From the NCBI GenBank assembly GCA_002451755.1, contig DKDF01000005.1:1-30780 (forward strand): a stretch of 30,780 nucleotides of DNA, read 5' to 3'. Position 1 is the stretch's first letter. The number at the start of each line of letters is the position of its first letter. Shown piece by piece: positions 1-8,202 of this stretch. Source of the stretch: Ruminococcaceae bacterium UBA6855 (GTDB taxonomy: Bacteria > Bacillota > Clostridia > Oscillospirales > Acutalibacteraceae). The notes beneath the pieces are model-generated. The model saw nothing but the letters and a program-made list of their open reading frames with translations. It did not search any database and was not told the origin of the DNA. The position numbers and the translations under genes were made by a program.

Positions 1-105
1 GGAGCACTCGGAAACAGTGGACTGGGGAGTGCCGAAGAGCACGGTTTTCCGAGCGGAAAGGGGCGGAAAAAGCTATTTTTAGCGGAAATTGCCTTCATAG
101 GTCCG
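1..105. other. Unassigned left-edge sequence, possible end of an integrated element
   Basis: No coding region or complete RNA gene is recognisable here. The stretch has three copies of a GCGGAAA word, near 53, 63 and 82. It ends where sequence matching a tRNA-Pro anticodon loop begins. It does not supply the 5' half that this tRNA would need: an acceptor strand CCGAGTG and a stem strand GATGG are absent. The simplest reading is that it is the end of an integrated element lying left of the window. That is inference from the broken tRNA only. Confidence 0.3.
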
Positions 106-150
106 TTTGGGACCATCAGGCCGCAGGTTCGAACCCTGTCACTCGGACCA
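106..150 (+). tRNA. 3' half of tRNA-Pro (UGG), partial or displaced
   Basis: The sequence starts in an anticodon loop TTTGGGA (anticodon TGG, proline). It continues with the 3' anticodon-stem strand CCATC and a five-pair T arm with loop TTCGAAC. It ends with the acceptor strand CACTCGG, discriminator A and an encoded CCA at 148-150. The bases before 106 cannot form the anticodon stem, D arm or 5' acceptor strand, so this is only the 3' half. Such fragments are left when a mobile element integrates into a tRNA gene and carries its own replacement 3' end. A factor-independent terminator follows directly, as expected for the native downstream side of a tRNA gene. It could alternatively be a decayed tRNA pseudogene. 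Confidence 0.6.
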
Positions 151-153
151 TAT

Positions 154-197
154 CGAGTATTCATAAGGGATTTGACTTTATGAATGCTCGATTTTTT
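154..197 (+). terminator. Factor-independent terminator after the tRNA-Pro fragment
   Basis: A 13-pair hairpin (CGAGTATTCATAA against TTATGAATGCTCG, one G-T pair) spans 154-190 and is followed by six T residues. It starts four bases after the CCA end of the tRNA fragment. A diverged copy with compensating stem changes lies at 21385-21428. Confidence 0.8.
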
Positions 198-248
198 ATT
201 CTGATACGGTTTGATGCAGGGAGCAGGCGGTGGTCTGCTTCCTTTTCG

Positions 249-1832
249 TTATGCCGTTCTTGACTCTGTAAGATATTCGATGGCAACACCTTGACGAGTA
301 TCCGCTTTGTAATGCGGATGTCTCGGCGCAGCCGGTATCTCCACATAGCCAACAAAGCGGTAGTAGATCACGATACGCTGAGTGCGATTCTTGCCGGTTC
401 CCTCCGTTTCAAACACATCAATGTGGTCGATCAGCTCCCGCAGCAGCGGAGCTGTCAGGTAGTCCATCTGCATAAATCGCCGCACAGTGAGGATGAAGCC
501 CTCCCGTTGCTGTTGCTGCTTTCCAGATTCGGACAGTTTCTTGCGAAGGGCGGTGATCTTACTTTTCAGCTCCATTCGCTCCACCTCATACTTATGAGAC
601 AGCTGCATAAACCACTCATCGCTGACCTTTCCAGTAGCGTTATCCTCATAGAGCCTTTCATAGAGCTGGGAAACGGTATCATTCCGGGTCATCGCTTTTT
701 GCAGTTCATCTTCACAGCGCTTTTGTTCCTTCAAAAGCTCCTTGTCGGTCTTTCTGGCCAGCAGTTCCGCAAAGGCATCTTCATCGTCGCTCAGATATTC
801 TGCCATCCTCCGCAGCTCCAGCATTACCACCTGCTCAATGGCATCTGCCCGCACATAGTGCCGCCCGGGACAGCTTCCCCGGTAGTCCACCTTGTTGTTG
901 GCACACACAAAATAGTGAATGTCCTTGTTGATGGTGTTGGTGTGGTAGCGCAGCTTTGTATGGCAGTCGCCGCAGAACAGCAGATCGGCAAACATACTCT
1001 TTTGGCCGTTATGGGGCTTCGGCGCACGGCGTTTCGTCTTGCTAATGCGAGCCTGCACCCTCTCGAAGTCCTTTCTGGCAATGATCGGCTCGTGAACATC
1101 CTTGAAAATCATCCAATTTTCCGGGTCGTTATCATACCTCCGTTTGTTCTTAAAGGACTTGGAATAGGTCTTGAAATTGATAACATCACCGCAGTATTCC
1201 TGCTGAGAGAGGATCTTTTGCACCGTGGTCTTACACCACCTGTACGGGTTCGTCTGTGTCTTTTTGCCACCTCTAGGAAGGCTCTTGCTCTGCCAATAAG
1301 CCATAGGGACGAGTACCTTCTGTTCCTGCAAAATGCGGGCAATGGTCTCATTGCCTTTCCCATCGAGGCACATCTTAAAAATGCTTTTGACGATTTCCGC
1401 TGCTTCCGGGTCGATGATCCACTTCTTTTTGTTTTCAGGGCTCTTTTGATACCCGTAAGGCGGCTGGGATAACGGCTCACCCATATTGCCACGCAGACGG
1501 TGGGACGAGCGAATCTTTTTAGAAATGCCCCGTGCATACATCTCATTGAGAATATTTTTAAAGGGAGCAATCTCGCTTTCGCCCTCCTCGCTGTCGATGG
1601 AGTCATTTACGGCAATAAAGCGGACGCCGTGGTCAGGAAAATAGCTGTCCGTGTAGTTTCCAACAGAAACATAGTCACGGCCAAGGCGAGACAGGTCTTT
1701 CACCATCACGGCAGACACAAAGCCCATTTCAATGTCGCTGAGCATTTGCTGGAATCCGGGACGGTTGAAATCCGTTCCCGTATACCCGTCGTCTATGTAG
1801 TAGCCAAGATTGATACAATACGATTTTGCCTT
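249..1832 (-). pseudogene. Large serine recombinase, N-terminally truncated
   Basis: This was a site-specific integrase of the large serine recombinase family used by Firmicutes conjugative transposons. The open frame runs from 1832 and is preceded by an in-frame stop at 1833-1835, with no credible start or ribosome site. The first recognisable residues are YIDDGYTGTDFNRPGF, which normally lie about 50-60 residues into the catalytic domain. The segment with the Tyr-x-Arg-x-Ser nucleophile is therefore missing. What remains includes the KDLSRLGRDY arginine motif, the recombinase domain, a zinc ribbon (CGDC, then two further cysteines), a long coiled coil rich in Lys and Glu, and a C-terminal region resembling DUF4368. 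An internal ATG at 1745 could only give a nucleophile-less protein. The gene lies just inside the tRNA-Pro terminator, near an element end as is usual for these integrases. Confidence 0.85.
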
Positions 1833-1890
1833 TTAACTTTTTTATTTTTCCCCGTACTTTTTGATTTTGCCTATACCTTTTGATTTTGCC
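1822..1890. repeat. Three GATTTTGCC repeats at the recombinase break point
   Basis: GATTTTGCC occurs at 1822-1830, 1863-1871 and 1882-1890. The last two sit in nearly identical 19-bp units. The first copy coincides with the point where the recombinase reading frame loses homology to its family. This suggests that repeat-mediated deletion or rearrangement removed the 5' end of the gene. It is also possible that these are recombinase or replication-protein binding repeats of the element. Confidence 0.5.
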
Positions 1891-1989
1891 ATACAAAAGA
1901 GGAACTCAGATCAGTCTGAAGTCCTCTGTCTTTCTCATTACCAGATTTCATCGATCAACGGGTCATAGAGCTTTTTGCAATGCTGATTT

Positions 1990-2262
1990 TCAGCCATCTG
2001 TGCGGAACTTCTGCACATAAAGGCGGTTAGGTTTGCCCTTGCCTTGCCGCTTACGGATGAGCAAGCCGTGCTTTTCCAACTCTACAAATAGACGTGTTGC
2101 TTTATCGTGGCCGCAGCCGAAGACGGTGCAGACCTCATTCAGCGTGTAGTAGATGAAAATATGACCGCATTCGTCGGAAAACGCTGCGGCAGATCGCGTT
2201 ATATGTTATACGGATGCGGGAAAAACGCCCACTCGTTTTTCTTTCTTCGACAATCTCGGCAC
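1990..2262 (-). pseudogene. RepA_N-type replication initiator remnant
   Basis: Reading the minus strand from 2205 to the TGA at 1990-1992 gives a peptide containing IYYTLNEVCTVFGCGHDKAT and then ELEKHGLLIRKRQGKGKPN. This is the winged-helix core of the RepA_N family (replication initiator protein A), found on Firmicutes plasmids and conjugative transposons. An in-frame stop lies at 2206-2208. Upstream in the same frame, from a GTG at 2260-2262 preceded by AGAGG, is a short peptide starting MPRLSKKEK that looks like the beginning of another small element gene. One internal deletion appears to have joined two broken genes. The full initiator is several times longer, so this is a non-functional relic. 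The RepA_N call rests on family pattern recognition. Confidence 0.6.
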
Positions 2263-2588
2263 TGTACCGACCTCTTTTTTATATTTTTGCTTGCCGTTCT
2301 TCCCGAATGTTGTTTTTCTGTCCCGCTCTGGAATCTCACCACAGCATCGCCAAGCTCATATCCCATTCGGACGGTCATTCAATTTTCAAGGTACACGGGG
2401 AAAATATCCCCAATATATAGGCAGCGAGAAGGTCCATTTGTGGATCCCCTTTTAGAAAAATTTTTTAAAGTCCGGAAAAGCCCCCAATTCCGGCAAATAC
2501 AGAGAAGAAAATTCGCGCTTTATTTGTTTTCGCACCCAAGCGCTTGTCGATCGCACTGCTTATGTGAACAAATATTCTTGTAGAATGT
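2263..2588. other. Gene-free stretch between element relics and the rha operon terminator
   Basis: I see no credible gene here on either strand. The plus-strand open frame through the region has no recognisable protein pattern. The stretch holds a small inverted repeat, GGGGAAAATATCCCC near 2397-2411, and otherwise looks like decayed element backbone. Confidence 0.4.
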
Positions 2589-2625
2589 AAAAAAGCGCAG
2601 CCGACGGATTTTCCGTTGGCTGCGC
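2589..2625 (-). terminator. Terminator of the rhamnose operon
   Basis: GCGCAGCCGACGGA pairs with TCCGTTGGCTGCGC across 2595-2625. On the minus strand the hairpin is followed by a run of six T residues (2594-2589). It lies about 130 bp past the rhaD stop and ends the ten-gene minus-strand transcription unit. Confidence 0.85.
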
Positions 2626-2756
2626 CTGTGTGGTTTGTTATTTGTTTTTTGCTGTTATTTTAGTGAGCAAATCTCTCGTTATACATAAAGGGTAAAATTC
2701 GTGCTTCTTTCAATGATTCTCAAAGCATTTTAACGGTCGATTTCAAACTATTTTGT

Positions 2757-3569
2757 TTAATCCAAATAGCCCCTTCTTGCCGTTACGCCGAAACGGTTTT
2801 CAAGCATATGCATCTGCTCATCGGTTATTGAGTTTATTCTCGGCATTGGCGCCGTTTTAATGTATATTTCGGCAGCTTTTTCGGCGGTTTCTATAAGACC
2901 GAATGTTTCGTCGAGGTCTTTTCCCGCTCCGTAGATTCCATGCTGACTCCATACCACAAGTCGGGCGGTATGCATCTTTTCTGCCGTTGCTTTACCGATC
3001 TCGTTTGTTCCGCAGAGCATCCACGGCAAAACATTTACTCCGTCCGGGAAGACTACGATGCACTCGGTACACATCTGCCAAAGCGTGCGGGTGAATTCCC
3101 TTTCATCAAGGGTGTGGATATATGTCATGGCAAGCAGGTTTGCCGGATGACAATGCATAACGACACGATTTTCCGGGTTAACTTTTAAACGCGCCGCATG
3201 GCTCATCATGTGCGCGGGAAATTCGGAAGTGAATTTCCCGCCGTCGGCAAATCCCCAAAGAAGCTGTGCGTTTTTTCCTCCATCAACCAACCGCACTATG
3301 CCGAGATTGATATCCGGAGCATATTGCACATTTTTAAAATATTTTCCTGTTCCCGTAACAAGAAAATATTTACCGTCCAGCTCGGGTGCCGAGAAGCCTG
3401 TCGGTATCATACGAAGGACTTTTTCGGGATCAAGATATTCACATAACTCCTCTTCGTCCACCATCAATGAAATGTTTCCGCCGTTGCGTTCGTCCCAGCC
3501 GTGTTCATACATATTTGTCGCAGTACGCACTGTTTCAACGAGAAACGGCGCATTCATAACATCTTTCAT
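2757..3569 (-). CDS. rhaD: L-rhamnulose-1-phosphate aldolase
   Basis: A class II zinc aldolase that splits L-rhamnulose-1-phosphate into dihydroxyacetone phosphate and L-lactaldehyde in the cytoplasm. At 270 residues it matches the usual length of about 274. Visible landmarks are NGGNIS (29-34) for phosphate binding, the catalytic glutamate in TSEFPAH (E116), the zinc ligands in MHCHPAN (H139, H141), and the third ligand in SQHGIYG (H210). These correspond to E117, H141, H143 and H212 of the E. coli enzyme. The start ATG overlaps the rhaA stop as ATGA and has a GGAGG site just upstream, so translation is probably coupled. It is the last gene of the operon. No lactaldehyde reductase is seen in the window, so the lactaldehyde must be handled elsewhere. 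Confidence 0.95.
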   Translation of the reverse strand: MKDVMNAPFLVETVRTATNMYEHGWDERNGGNISLMVDEEELCEYLDPEKVLRMIPTGFSAPELDGKYFLVTGTGKYFKNVQYAPDINLGIVRLVDGGKNAQLLWGFADGGKFTSEFPAHMMSHAARLKVNPENRVVMHCHPANLLAMTYIHTLDEREFTRTLWQMCTECIVVFPDGVNVLPWMLCGTNEIGKATAEKMHTARLVVWSQHGIYGAGKDLDETFGLIETAEKAAEIYIKTAPMPRINSITDEQMHMLENRFGVTARRGYLD

Positions 3570-4822
3570 TTTCTTGCCTCCAAAACAGCTTTTTCGTATC
3601 TGAGAATTTCATCAAACCATTCGCCGTCGGCAGGCTTGCCGCAGCTGCGGCAGTATTCGTCCCAAACATCGCCGAACGGCAGTGTTTTAAGCTCCTCACG
3701 CATAACCATAAGACGAGTAAAATCTCCGTTGTCCTGCAATGATTTTAATTTACTGTCAGGTTGAAGCAACGCAAAAAGAAGAGCTTTTTGCACATTTCTA
3801 TATCCGGTTACCCACGCCGATATGCGATTTATCGAAGCGTCAAAATAATCAAGAGCAATGTGCACTTTGCTGTCCAAACCGCCGCATCTCACTATTTCGC
3901 ACGCTATTTCTTTTGTCTCATCGTCAAAAAGAACGACATGATCGCTGTCCCAACGAATCGGGCGAGTGATGTGAAGAGCGATCTCCGGGAAAAATGCCAG
4001 CAGCGCCGGTATTTTGTCGCTGACGACTTCAGTCGGATGATAGTGCCCGTTATCCATGAGAGGGATGCAGCGATCTTTATTCATTGCGGCATACGACAGC
4101 GCAAACTCCGCACTGCCTGCCGTATAGGCCTCAACGCCTATTCCGAACACCTTGCTCTCAATGCAAGGCTTAACTTTTTTGAAGTCATACGGTTCAGAGA
4201 GTATCGCATCGATGCTCTCACGATAGCGGACACGCGGACCGAGTCTGTCCGCAGGCACATCCTTGAATCCGTCGCCTGTCCAGATATTCATAACGCACGG
4301 CTCACCGAGCCTCTCGGCAAGATACGAAGAAATGCGGATGCAGGCTTTGCCGTGCTCTATCCAAAATTTTCTGGTCTCATTGTTTGGACTTGAGAGTGTC
4401 AGCGGATCGCATCTTTTATGGGAAAAGAACGTCGGGTTGAAATCGCATCCGAGACCCCGTTTCTCGCAGAAATCCGCCCATTTCTCAAAGTGCTTGGGTT
4501 CGAGCATATTGCGGTCAACCCACTCGCCGTTTTCAAAAATGGCATAAGACGCATGGAGATTCATTTTCGGCTTTCCCGGAATCAGAGACAGAACCTCGTC
4601 AATATCCGCCATCAGTTCTTCAGGATTTCTCGCTCTGCCCGGGTAATTTCCGGTCGTCTGTATTCCTCCCGTAAGCGGTGCATTAGGATCGGTGTCAAAG
4701 CCTCGAACATCATCGCCTTGCCAGCAGTGCAGACTTACCGGCACTGTTTTGAGCTTATTTATCGCCGCTTCGGTATCGACGCCGAAAGCGGCATATTTTG
4801 ATTTGGCTTCACTGTAACTCAT
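3566..4822 (-). CDS. rhaA: L-rhamnose isomerase
   Basis: A cytoplasmic metal-dependent isomerase interconverting L-rhamnose and L-rhamnulose, the first committed step of rhamnose use. The protein is 418 residues, essentially the length of E. coli RhaA (419). The N-terminal CWQGDDVRGF signature (33-42) and GGIQTTGNYPGRARN (52-66) are typical. Metal and catalytic residues are in place: E231 in GVEAY, D257 and H260 in MDNGHYH, H284 in LHITRPI, D292 and D294 in RWDSDHV, and D325. The spacing matches the E. coli ligands D267, H270, H294, D302, D304 and D334 with a constant offset of about ten. The start has GGAGG five bases upstream. The gene overlaps the end of rhaB by 14 bp and the start of rhaD by 4 bp. 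Confidence 0.96.
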   Translation of the reverse strand: MSYSEAKSKYAAFGVDTEAAINKLKTVPVSLHCWQGDDVRGFDTDPNAPLTGGIQTTGNYPGRARNPEELMADIDEVLSLIPGKPKMNLHASYAIFENGEWVDRNMLEPKHFEKWADFCEKRGLGCDFNPTFFSHKRCDPLTLSSPNNETRKFWIEHGKACIRISSYLAERLGEPCVMNIWTGDGFKDVPADRLGPRVRYRESIDAILSEPYDFKKVKPCIESKVFGIGVEAYTAGSAEFALSYAAMNKDRCIPLMDNGHYHPTEVVSDKIPALLAFFPEIALHITRPIRWDSDHVVLFDDETKEIACEIVRCGGLDSKVHIALDYFDASINRISAWVTGYRNVQKALLFALLQPDSKLKSLQDNGDFTRLMVMREELKTLPFGDVWDEYCRSCGKPADGEWFDEILRYEKAVLEARK

Positions 4823-6095
4823 TGTCGGCCTCCATTTGTATTTTTAAATTGCCTATCGCAGTAGCTTCGATAGGCAGCGCAACCACATTGCAGCCGGTCG
4901 CCTCGGCGGTTAAGCGATTCAAAAAAGTATTTTTAGCACCGCCGCCTACAATATATATTTCTTTGTATTCCTGACCGGTATTATGCTGCATCTCCCGCAA
5001 TGCATTCATATAGCTTGCTGCAAGGCTGCGATAAGCGCAGCAGAAATAGTCGTCTGTATTTTTAACTTTTCTTAAAAGAGCACTGTCAAAAGCGGCTTTC
5101 ATGCTATTCGGAGCAAAAAATTCCGGAGAATTTACATCAACGACCTCATCAAACGACCGCGTCTGTGCTCGCAACACAATATCCTTAAAAGATCTTTCGG
5201 GACAAAGCTCGTCACGCAGACGATTAACAATCCACATTCCCATGATATTTTTTTGGTAGCGGTTATAGCCCACGCCGCCCTCATTTGACCAGTTTGATTT
5301 TTGACTTATGATATCCGTGAGAGGTTTGGGAGTTTTGACGCCGAACAGAGACCATGTTCCGGAGGAAATATAGGGTGCATTAGTTATCATGTCAACACCT
5401 TCAACGGCAGATGCCGTATCGTGCGTTGCACAAAGCACACATTTTATGCTGGAATATTCACCTACAACGGTTCCCGGTTGTGAAAGCTGCGGAAACAATC
5501 CACGCGGCAATCCCAGAGCCGAAATAATTTTCGTATCGAATTCGCCGGTTACGGCATTTACAATACCGGTGGTTGTTGCATTTGTAAACTCCTTGATTTT
5601 TTTACCGCAAAGCTTCCAGATGAGGTATTCGGGTATCATAAGGAAATCCGTGACACCGTCAAGTCGACCGGAAATTTTATCCGAATACAGTTGATAAATA
5701 CTGTTAAACGGTTGGAATTGACAGCCGGTGCTTTCGTAGAGCTGTGCAAAAGGAACTTTTTCGTGCACATCGGAAATTATGCTCTTTGTTCTGTCATCAC
5801 GATAGGAATATACAGGAAAAACCTCTTCGCTGCCGCGCATAAGAACATAATCGACACCCCATGTGTCAATTGAAAGACTTTCAATATTGGGGAATTTTGT
5901 TTTTGCGGCCGCTATACCTTTGACCACATTTTCAAACAGGCTGTCAATATTCCAAATCAAGTGCCCATTATATTCCGTCACACCGTTCAAAAAGCGAAAC
6001 ACTTCTTCGGTATGTATTCTGTTATTCTCATACCATCCGACGATGTGACGCCCCGAAGAAGCGCCTATATCAATTGCTAAGTAGTATTTTTTCAC
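4809..6095 (-). CDS. rhaB: L-rhamnulokinase (FGGY family), compact form
   Basis: Phosphorylates L-rhamnulose to L-rhamnulose-1-phosphate with ATP. The N-terminal ATPase-fold motif AIDIGASSGRH (7-17), the central SSGTWSLFG and the C-terminal IVGGGAKNTFLN nucleotide-binding loop are all present. I place the start at the GTG at 6095, seven bases after AGAGG; a TTG at 6101 would leave almost no spacing. The product is about 428 residues, against 460-490 in most RhaB proteins. It lacks roughly 40 residues after PIEATAIGNL, where the coding sequence runs directly into the rhaA ribosome site and start. It also has a short loop before ATHDTASAV. The core motifs are intact, so I infer it is functional. 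The position between the esterases and rhaA supports the call. Confidence 0.93.
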   Translation of the reverse strand: MKKYYLAIDIGASSGRHIVGWYENNRIHTEEVFRFLNGVTEYNGHLIWNIDSLFENVVKGIAAAKTKFPNIESLSIDTWGVDYVLMRGSEEVFPVYSYRDDRTKSIISDVHEKVPFAQLYESTGCQFQPFNSIYQLYSDKISGRLDGVTDFLMIPEYLIWKLCGKKIKEFTNATTTGIVNAVTGEFDTKIISALGLPRGLFPQLSQPGTVVGEYSSIKCVLCATHDTASAVEGVDMITNAPYISSGTWSLFGVKTPKPLTDIISQKSNWSNEGGVGYNRYQKNIMGMWIVNRLRDELCPERSFKDIVLRAQTRSFDEVVDVNSPEFFAPNSMKAAFDSALLRKVKNTDDYFCCAYRSLAASYMNALREMQHNTGQEYKEIYIVGGGAKNTFLNRLTAEATGCNVVALPIEATAIGNLKIQMEADNELQ

Positions 6096-6133
6096 GCACA
6101 AGCCTCTTTTTATCGCTTTATAATTGCAGTTTT

Positions 6134-7201
6134 TTACATATACTTTTCAAGCCATCTTGCCACCGCTTCGTTCCACTTCCTCATGGATTTCGGATCGGAG
6201 GCAAGAGTATGGTCACTCTTAGGCCACATTATCACTTCGTTTTCGACCCCGCACTCATTGAGTTTGGCGGTCATGACATTTGCGTGATTGGTGCCTATCG
6301 TCTTATCCTTGCCGGCAAAACCGAGCAGGGCAGGGACACTGCCTTCTTTTATGTTGGAGACGGGAGATATCATGTTAAGCATTTCGGCCGCTTCACCCTG
6401 CGGGTTTTCGATATCCTGCGCGGTGAACTCATATCCCGCCACTATTGACGCATACTGAGCAACTTCCGCAGAGGTATAGTTATCGAACGAGCCGAGATGG
6501 AAATCCGAAGGAGTGGTGAGATTGAATATCATTTTTATCGGAATAGCCGATTCATTGAAACGAGAATACGCATAAAGCGCAGAAATATGAGAACCTGCAG
6601 ATGTGCCGGAAAGCGCAAGGGCATCGACCGAATAGCCGAGCTGTGAAATCTCACTCTTTATAGCGGATATGCACAAGGTTACATCGTCAAGCATATCAAA
6701 AACATCAGCGTTCGATTTGCTGCCGGTTACTTTTGCAACATTGTCATTTCCCTGAGACGCGAGATCATAGTCCATAGTCGCGGTTATATAACCGAGCTTT
6801 GCATATCTTGCCGCCGCCCATGCCATATGTTCCTTTTCACCCATCGTCCATGTTCCGCCGTGGATAAACAGGAGCACACCCTGCGGCTGTGATTTGTCAA
6901 GCCCCTTCGGAATATACAAATCGTATTTCTGAGCTTTGCGTTCGCCATAGGAAAGGTCGCGGTAATGTTCGCCGTCAATGCAAGTCCACACTTCTGTTGC
7001 TCCGGCGAGAAGGTTTGCGGCATCAAAGACCTTGTTCATCATCGGCACGGCGATTTTCGCCATTGCGTAGCTCATATCTTTTACGCCGAATCCAGTTGGG
7101 TCGTCAGACTCGTCGCCTTTAGCGTTAGCGACCAGAGACAGTGCCGAAATTGTAAGCGCTCCGACGAGCATAACTGAAACTATTTTGCCGAGTTTTTTCA
7201 T
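6134..7201 (-). CDS. Secreted alpha/beta-hydrolase esterase (BD-FAE/lipase-like)
   Basis: A 355-residue extracytoplasmic esterase. A Sec signal peptide is clear: MKKLGK, a hydrophobic core to about residue 25, and probable cleavage after ANA at 27. The hydrolase fold follows, with oxyanion motif HGGTW (114-118), nucleophile S201 in GTSAGS, acid D299 in AGKDKTIG and base H331 in SDHTL. The family includes carbohydrate acetyl esterases and feruloyl esterases. The substrate cannot be read from the sequence. In this operon, removal of acyl groups from rhamnose-bearing plant glycosides is the likely role. No lipobox is seen, so it may be released or stay tethered by an uncleaved leader. A good AGAGAGG site precedes the ATG, and the gene starts five bases after the upstream esterase ends. 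Confidence 0.85.
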   Translation of the reverse strand: MKKLGKIVSVMLVGALTISALSLVANAKGDESDDPTGFGVKDMSYAMAKIAVPMMNKVFDAANLLAGATEVWTCIDGEHYRDLSYGERKAQKYDLYIPKGLDKSQPQGVLLFIHGGTWTMGEKEHMAWAAARYAKLGYITATMDYDLASQGNDNVAKVTGSKSNADVFDMLDDVTLCISAIKSEISQLGYSVDALALSGTSAGSHISALYAYSRFNESAIPIKMIFNLTTPSDFHLGSFDNYTSAEVAQYASIVAGYEFTAQDIENPQGEAAEMLNMISPVSNIKEGSVPALLGFAGKDKTIGTNHANVMTAKLNECGVENEVIMWPKSDHTLASDPKSMRKWNEAVARWLEKYM

Positions 7202-7206
7202 GTTTT

Positions 7207-8202
7207 TTACCTCTCTTCAAATTTTTTGCAGACCCAATCGAGATACTGTTCAAAAGCATATACATATTTTTTCTGATGGGTAAAGCAGTGATTTGCGCCG
7301 GGAACAATGACAAATTCCGCATCCCCACCTCCGTTTTTCAAGAGTCCGGCATATTTCTCGGATGCATCGGGAGAAACGAGCATATCGCTCGTCCCGTGGG
7401 CAATAAACTGCGGAACATCACAGCTGTTGATATTCTTTGTCAAATCGTAATGCGAGAAGATCTCGTTTCTCTTATCTTCGGAATTCGCTTCGTTAAAGCA
7501 CGAATAAAGCACATTGGGATTTCCGCTGAAATCTATGAGAGGATAAAACAGCGCAGCATTGTTTATGCTGTCGTCCGTTTCGTCAACGATATCTCGCCGA
7601 TAGTACTCAGGCAAAGCATCTTTCCCTCGCAGAAGATTTATGAATCCGGCGGCCTGATATCCGCCGGCACTGAAGCCTATAAGACCTATCTTATCGGGGT
7701 TTACGCCAAACTCTCTGCAATTGCTTTTCAGCCAGCGAACTGCGCGCTGCATATCGGCAAGCGGAACAGGCATTCTGTAAGGATTATAGCGATAGCCGAG
7801 AACGAAGGCGTTTATCCCGACCTCGTTCAGCCTTTTCGCTGTTAAAGTTGATTCTCCGTCACCGTCGGGAAACGGTTTTTGAGAGATATTTCCCGCCGCA
7901 TAGCCGCCGCCCGGAATTATGATGACCGCACTGTCGCTGTCATTTACGGGAAACGCCGTAAGAGTAGGCACATCGTCAAATCTTTCGCTGCACAGCCCTT
8001 TTTTCATAAAATTAAAATATGTATAGCTGTCAAGATCCTTTTTGCCCTTGGCGGCAAGTTTTTTTGAGCTGACGGTCTTTATAAACCTCAGCGACCCGAC
8101 AAATCCGCTATGTCTTTTGTCTACCGTCATTTTGTTCAACTTATCAACACCGGAATTGAACGGTATCGTATCGCCCCATATAGGATATTTAATATTCATC
8201 AT
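7207..8202 (-). CDS. Cytoplasmic alpha/beta-hydrolase esterase
   Basis: A 331-residue hydrolase of the hormone-sensitive-lipase/BD-FAE type, without a signal peptide. The oxyanion region is IIPGGGYAAG (95-104). The nucleophile is S178 in GFSAGG, the acid D273 in HGTSDMLV and the base H305 in GANHCF. The family deacylates sugars and small esters. The cytoplasmic location pairs it with the leaderless GH78 and GH3 enzymes of the operon and separates it from the secreted esterase that follows. Two adjacent ATG codons are possible; GAGG lies four or seven bases upstream of them. The gene overlaps the end of the tannase-like gene by 14 bp. Substrate is unknown. Confidence 0.85.
   Translation of the reverse strand: MMNIKYPIWGDTIPFNSGVDKLNKMTVDKRHSGFVGSLRFIKTVSSKKLAAKGKKDLDSYTYFNFMKKGLCSERFDDVPTLTAFPVNDSDSAVIIIPGGGYAAGNISQKPFPDGDGESTLTAKRLNEVGINAFVLGYRYNPYRMPVPLADMQRAVRWLKSNCREFGVNPDKIGLIGFSAGGYQAAGFINLLRGKDALPEYYRRDIVDETDDSINNAALFYPLIDFSGNPNVLYSCFNEANSEDKRNEIFSHYDLTKNINSCDVPQFIAHGTSDMLVSPDASEKYAGLLKNGGGDAEFVIVPGANHCFTHQKKYVYAFEQYLDWVCKKFEER

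Noticed and set aside
291..1472. Plus-strand 393-codon open frame
   Set aside because: It is antisense to the recombinase pseudogene, whose minus-strand frame has clear family motifs. The plus-strand translation has no recognisable pattern.
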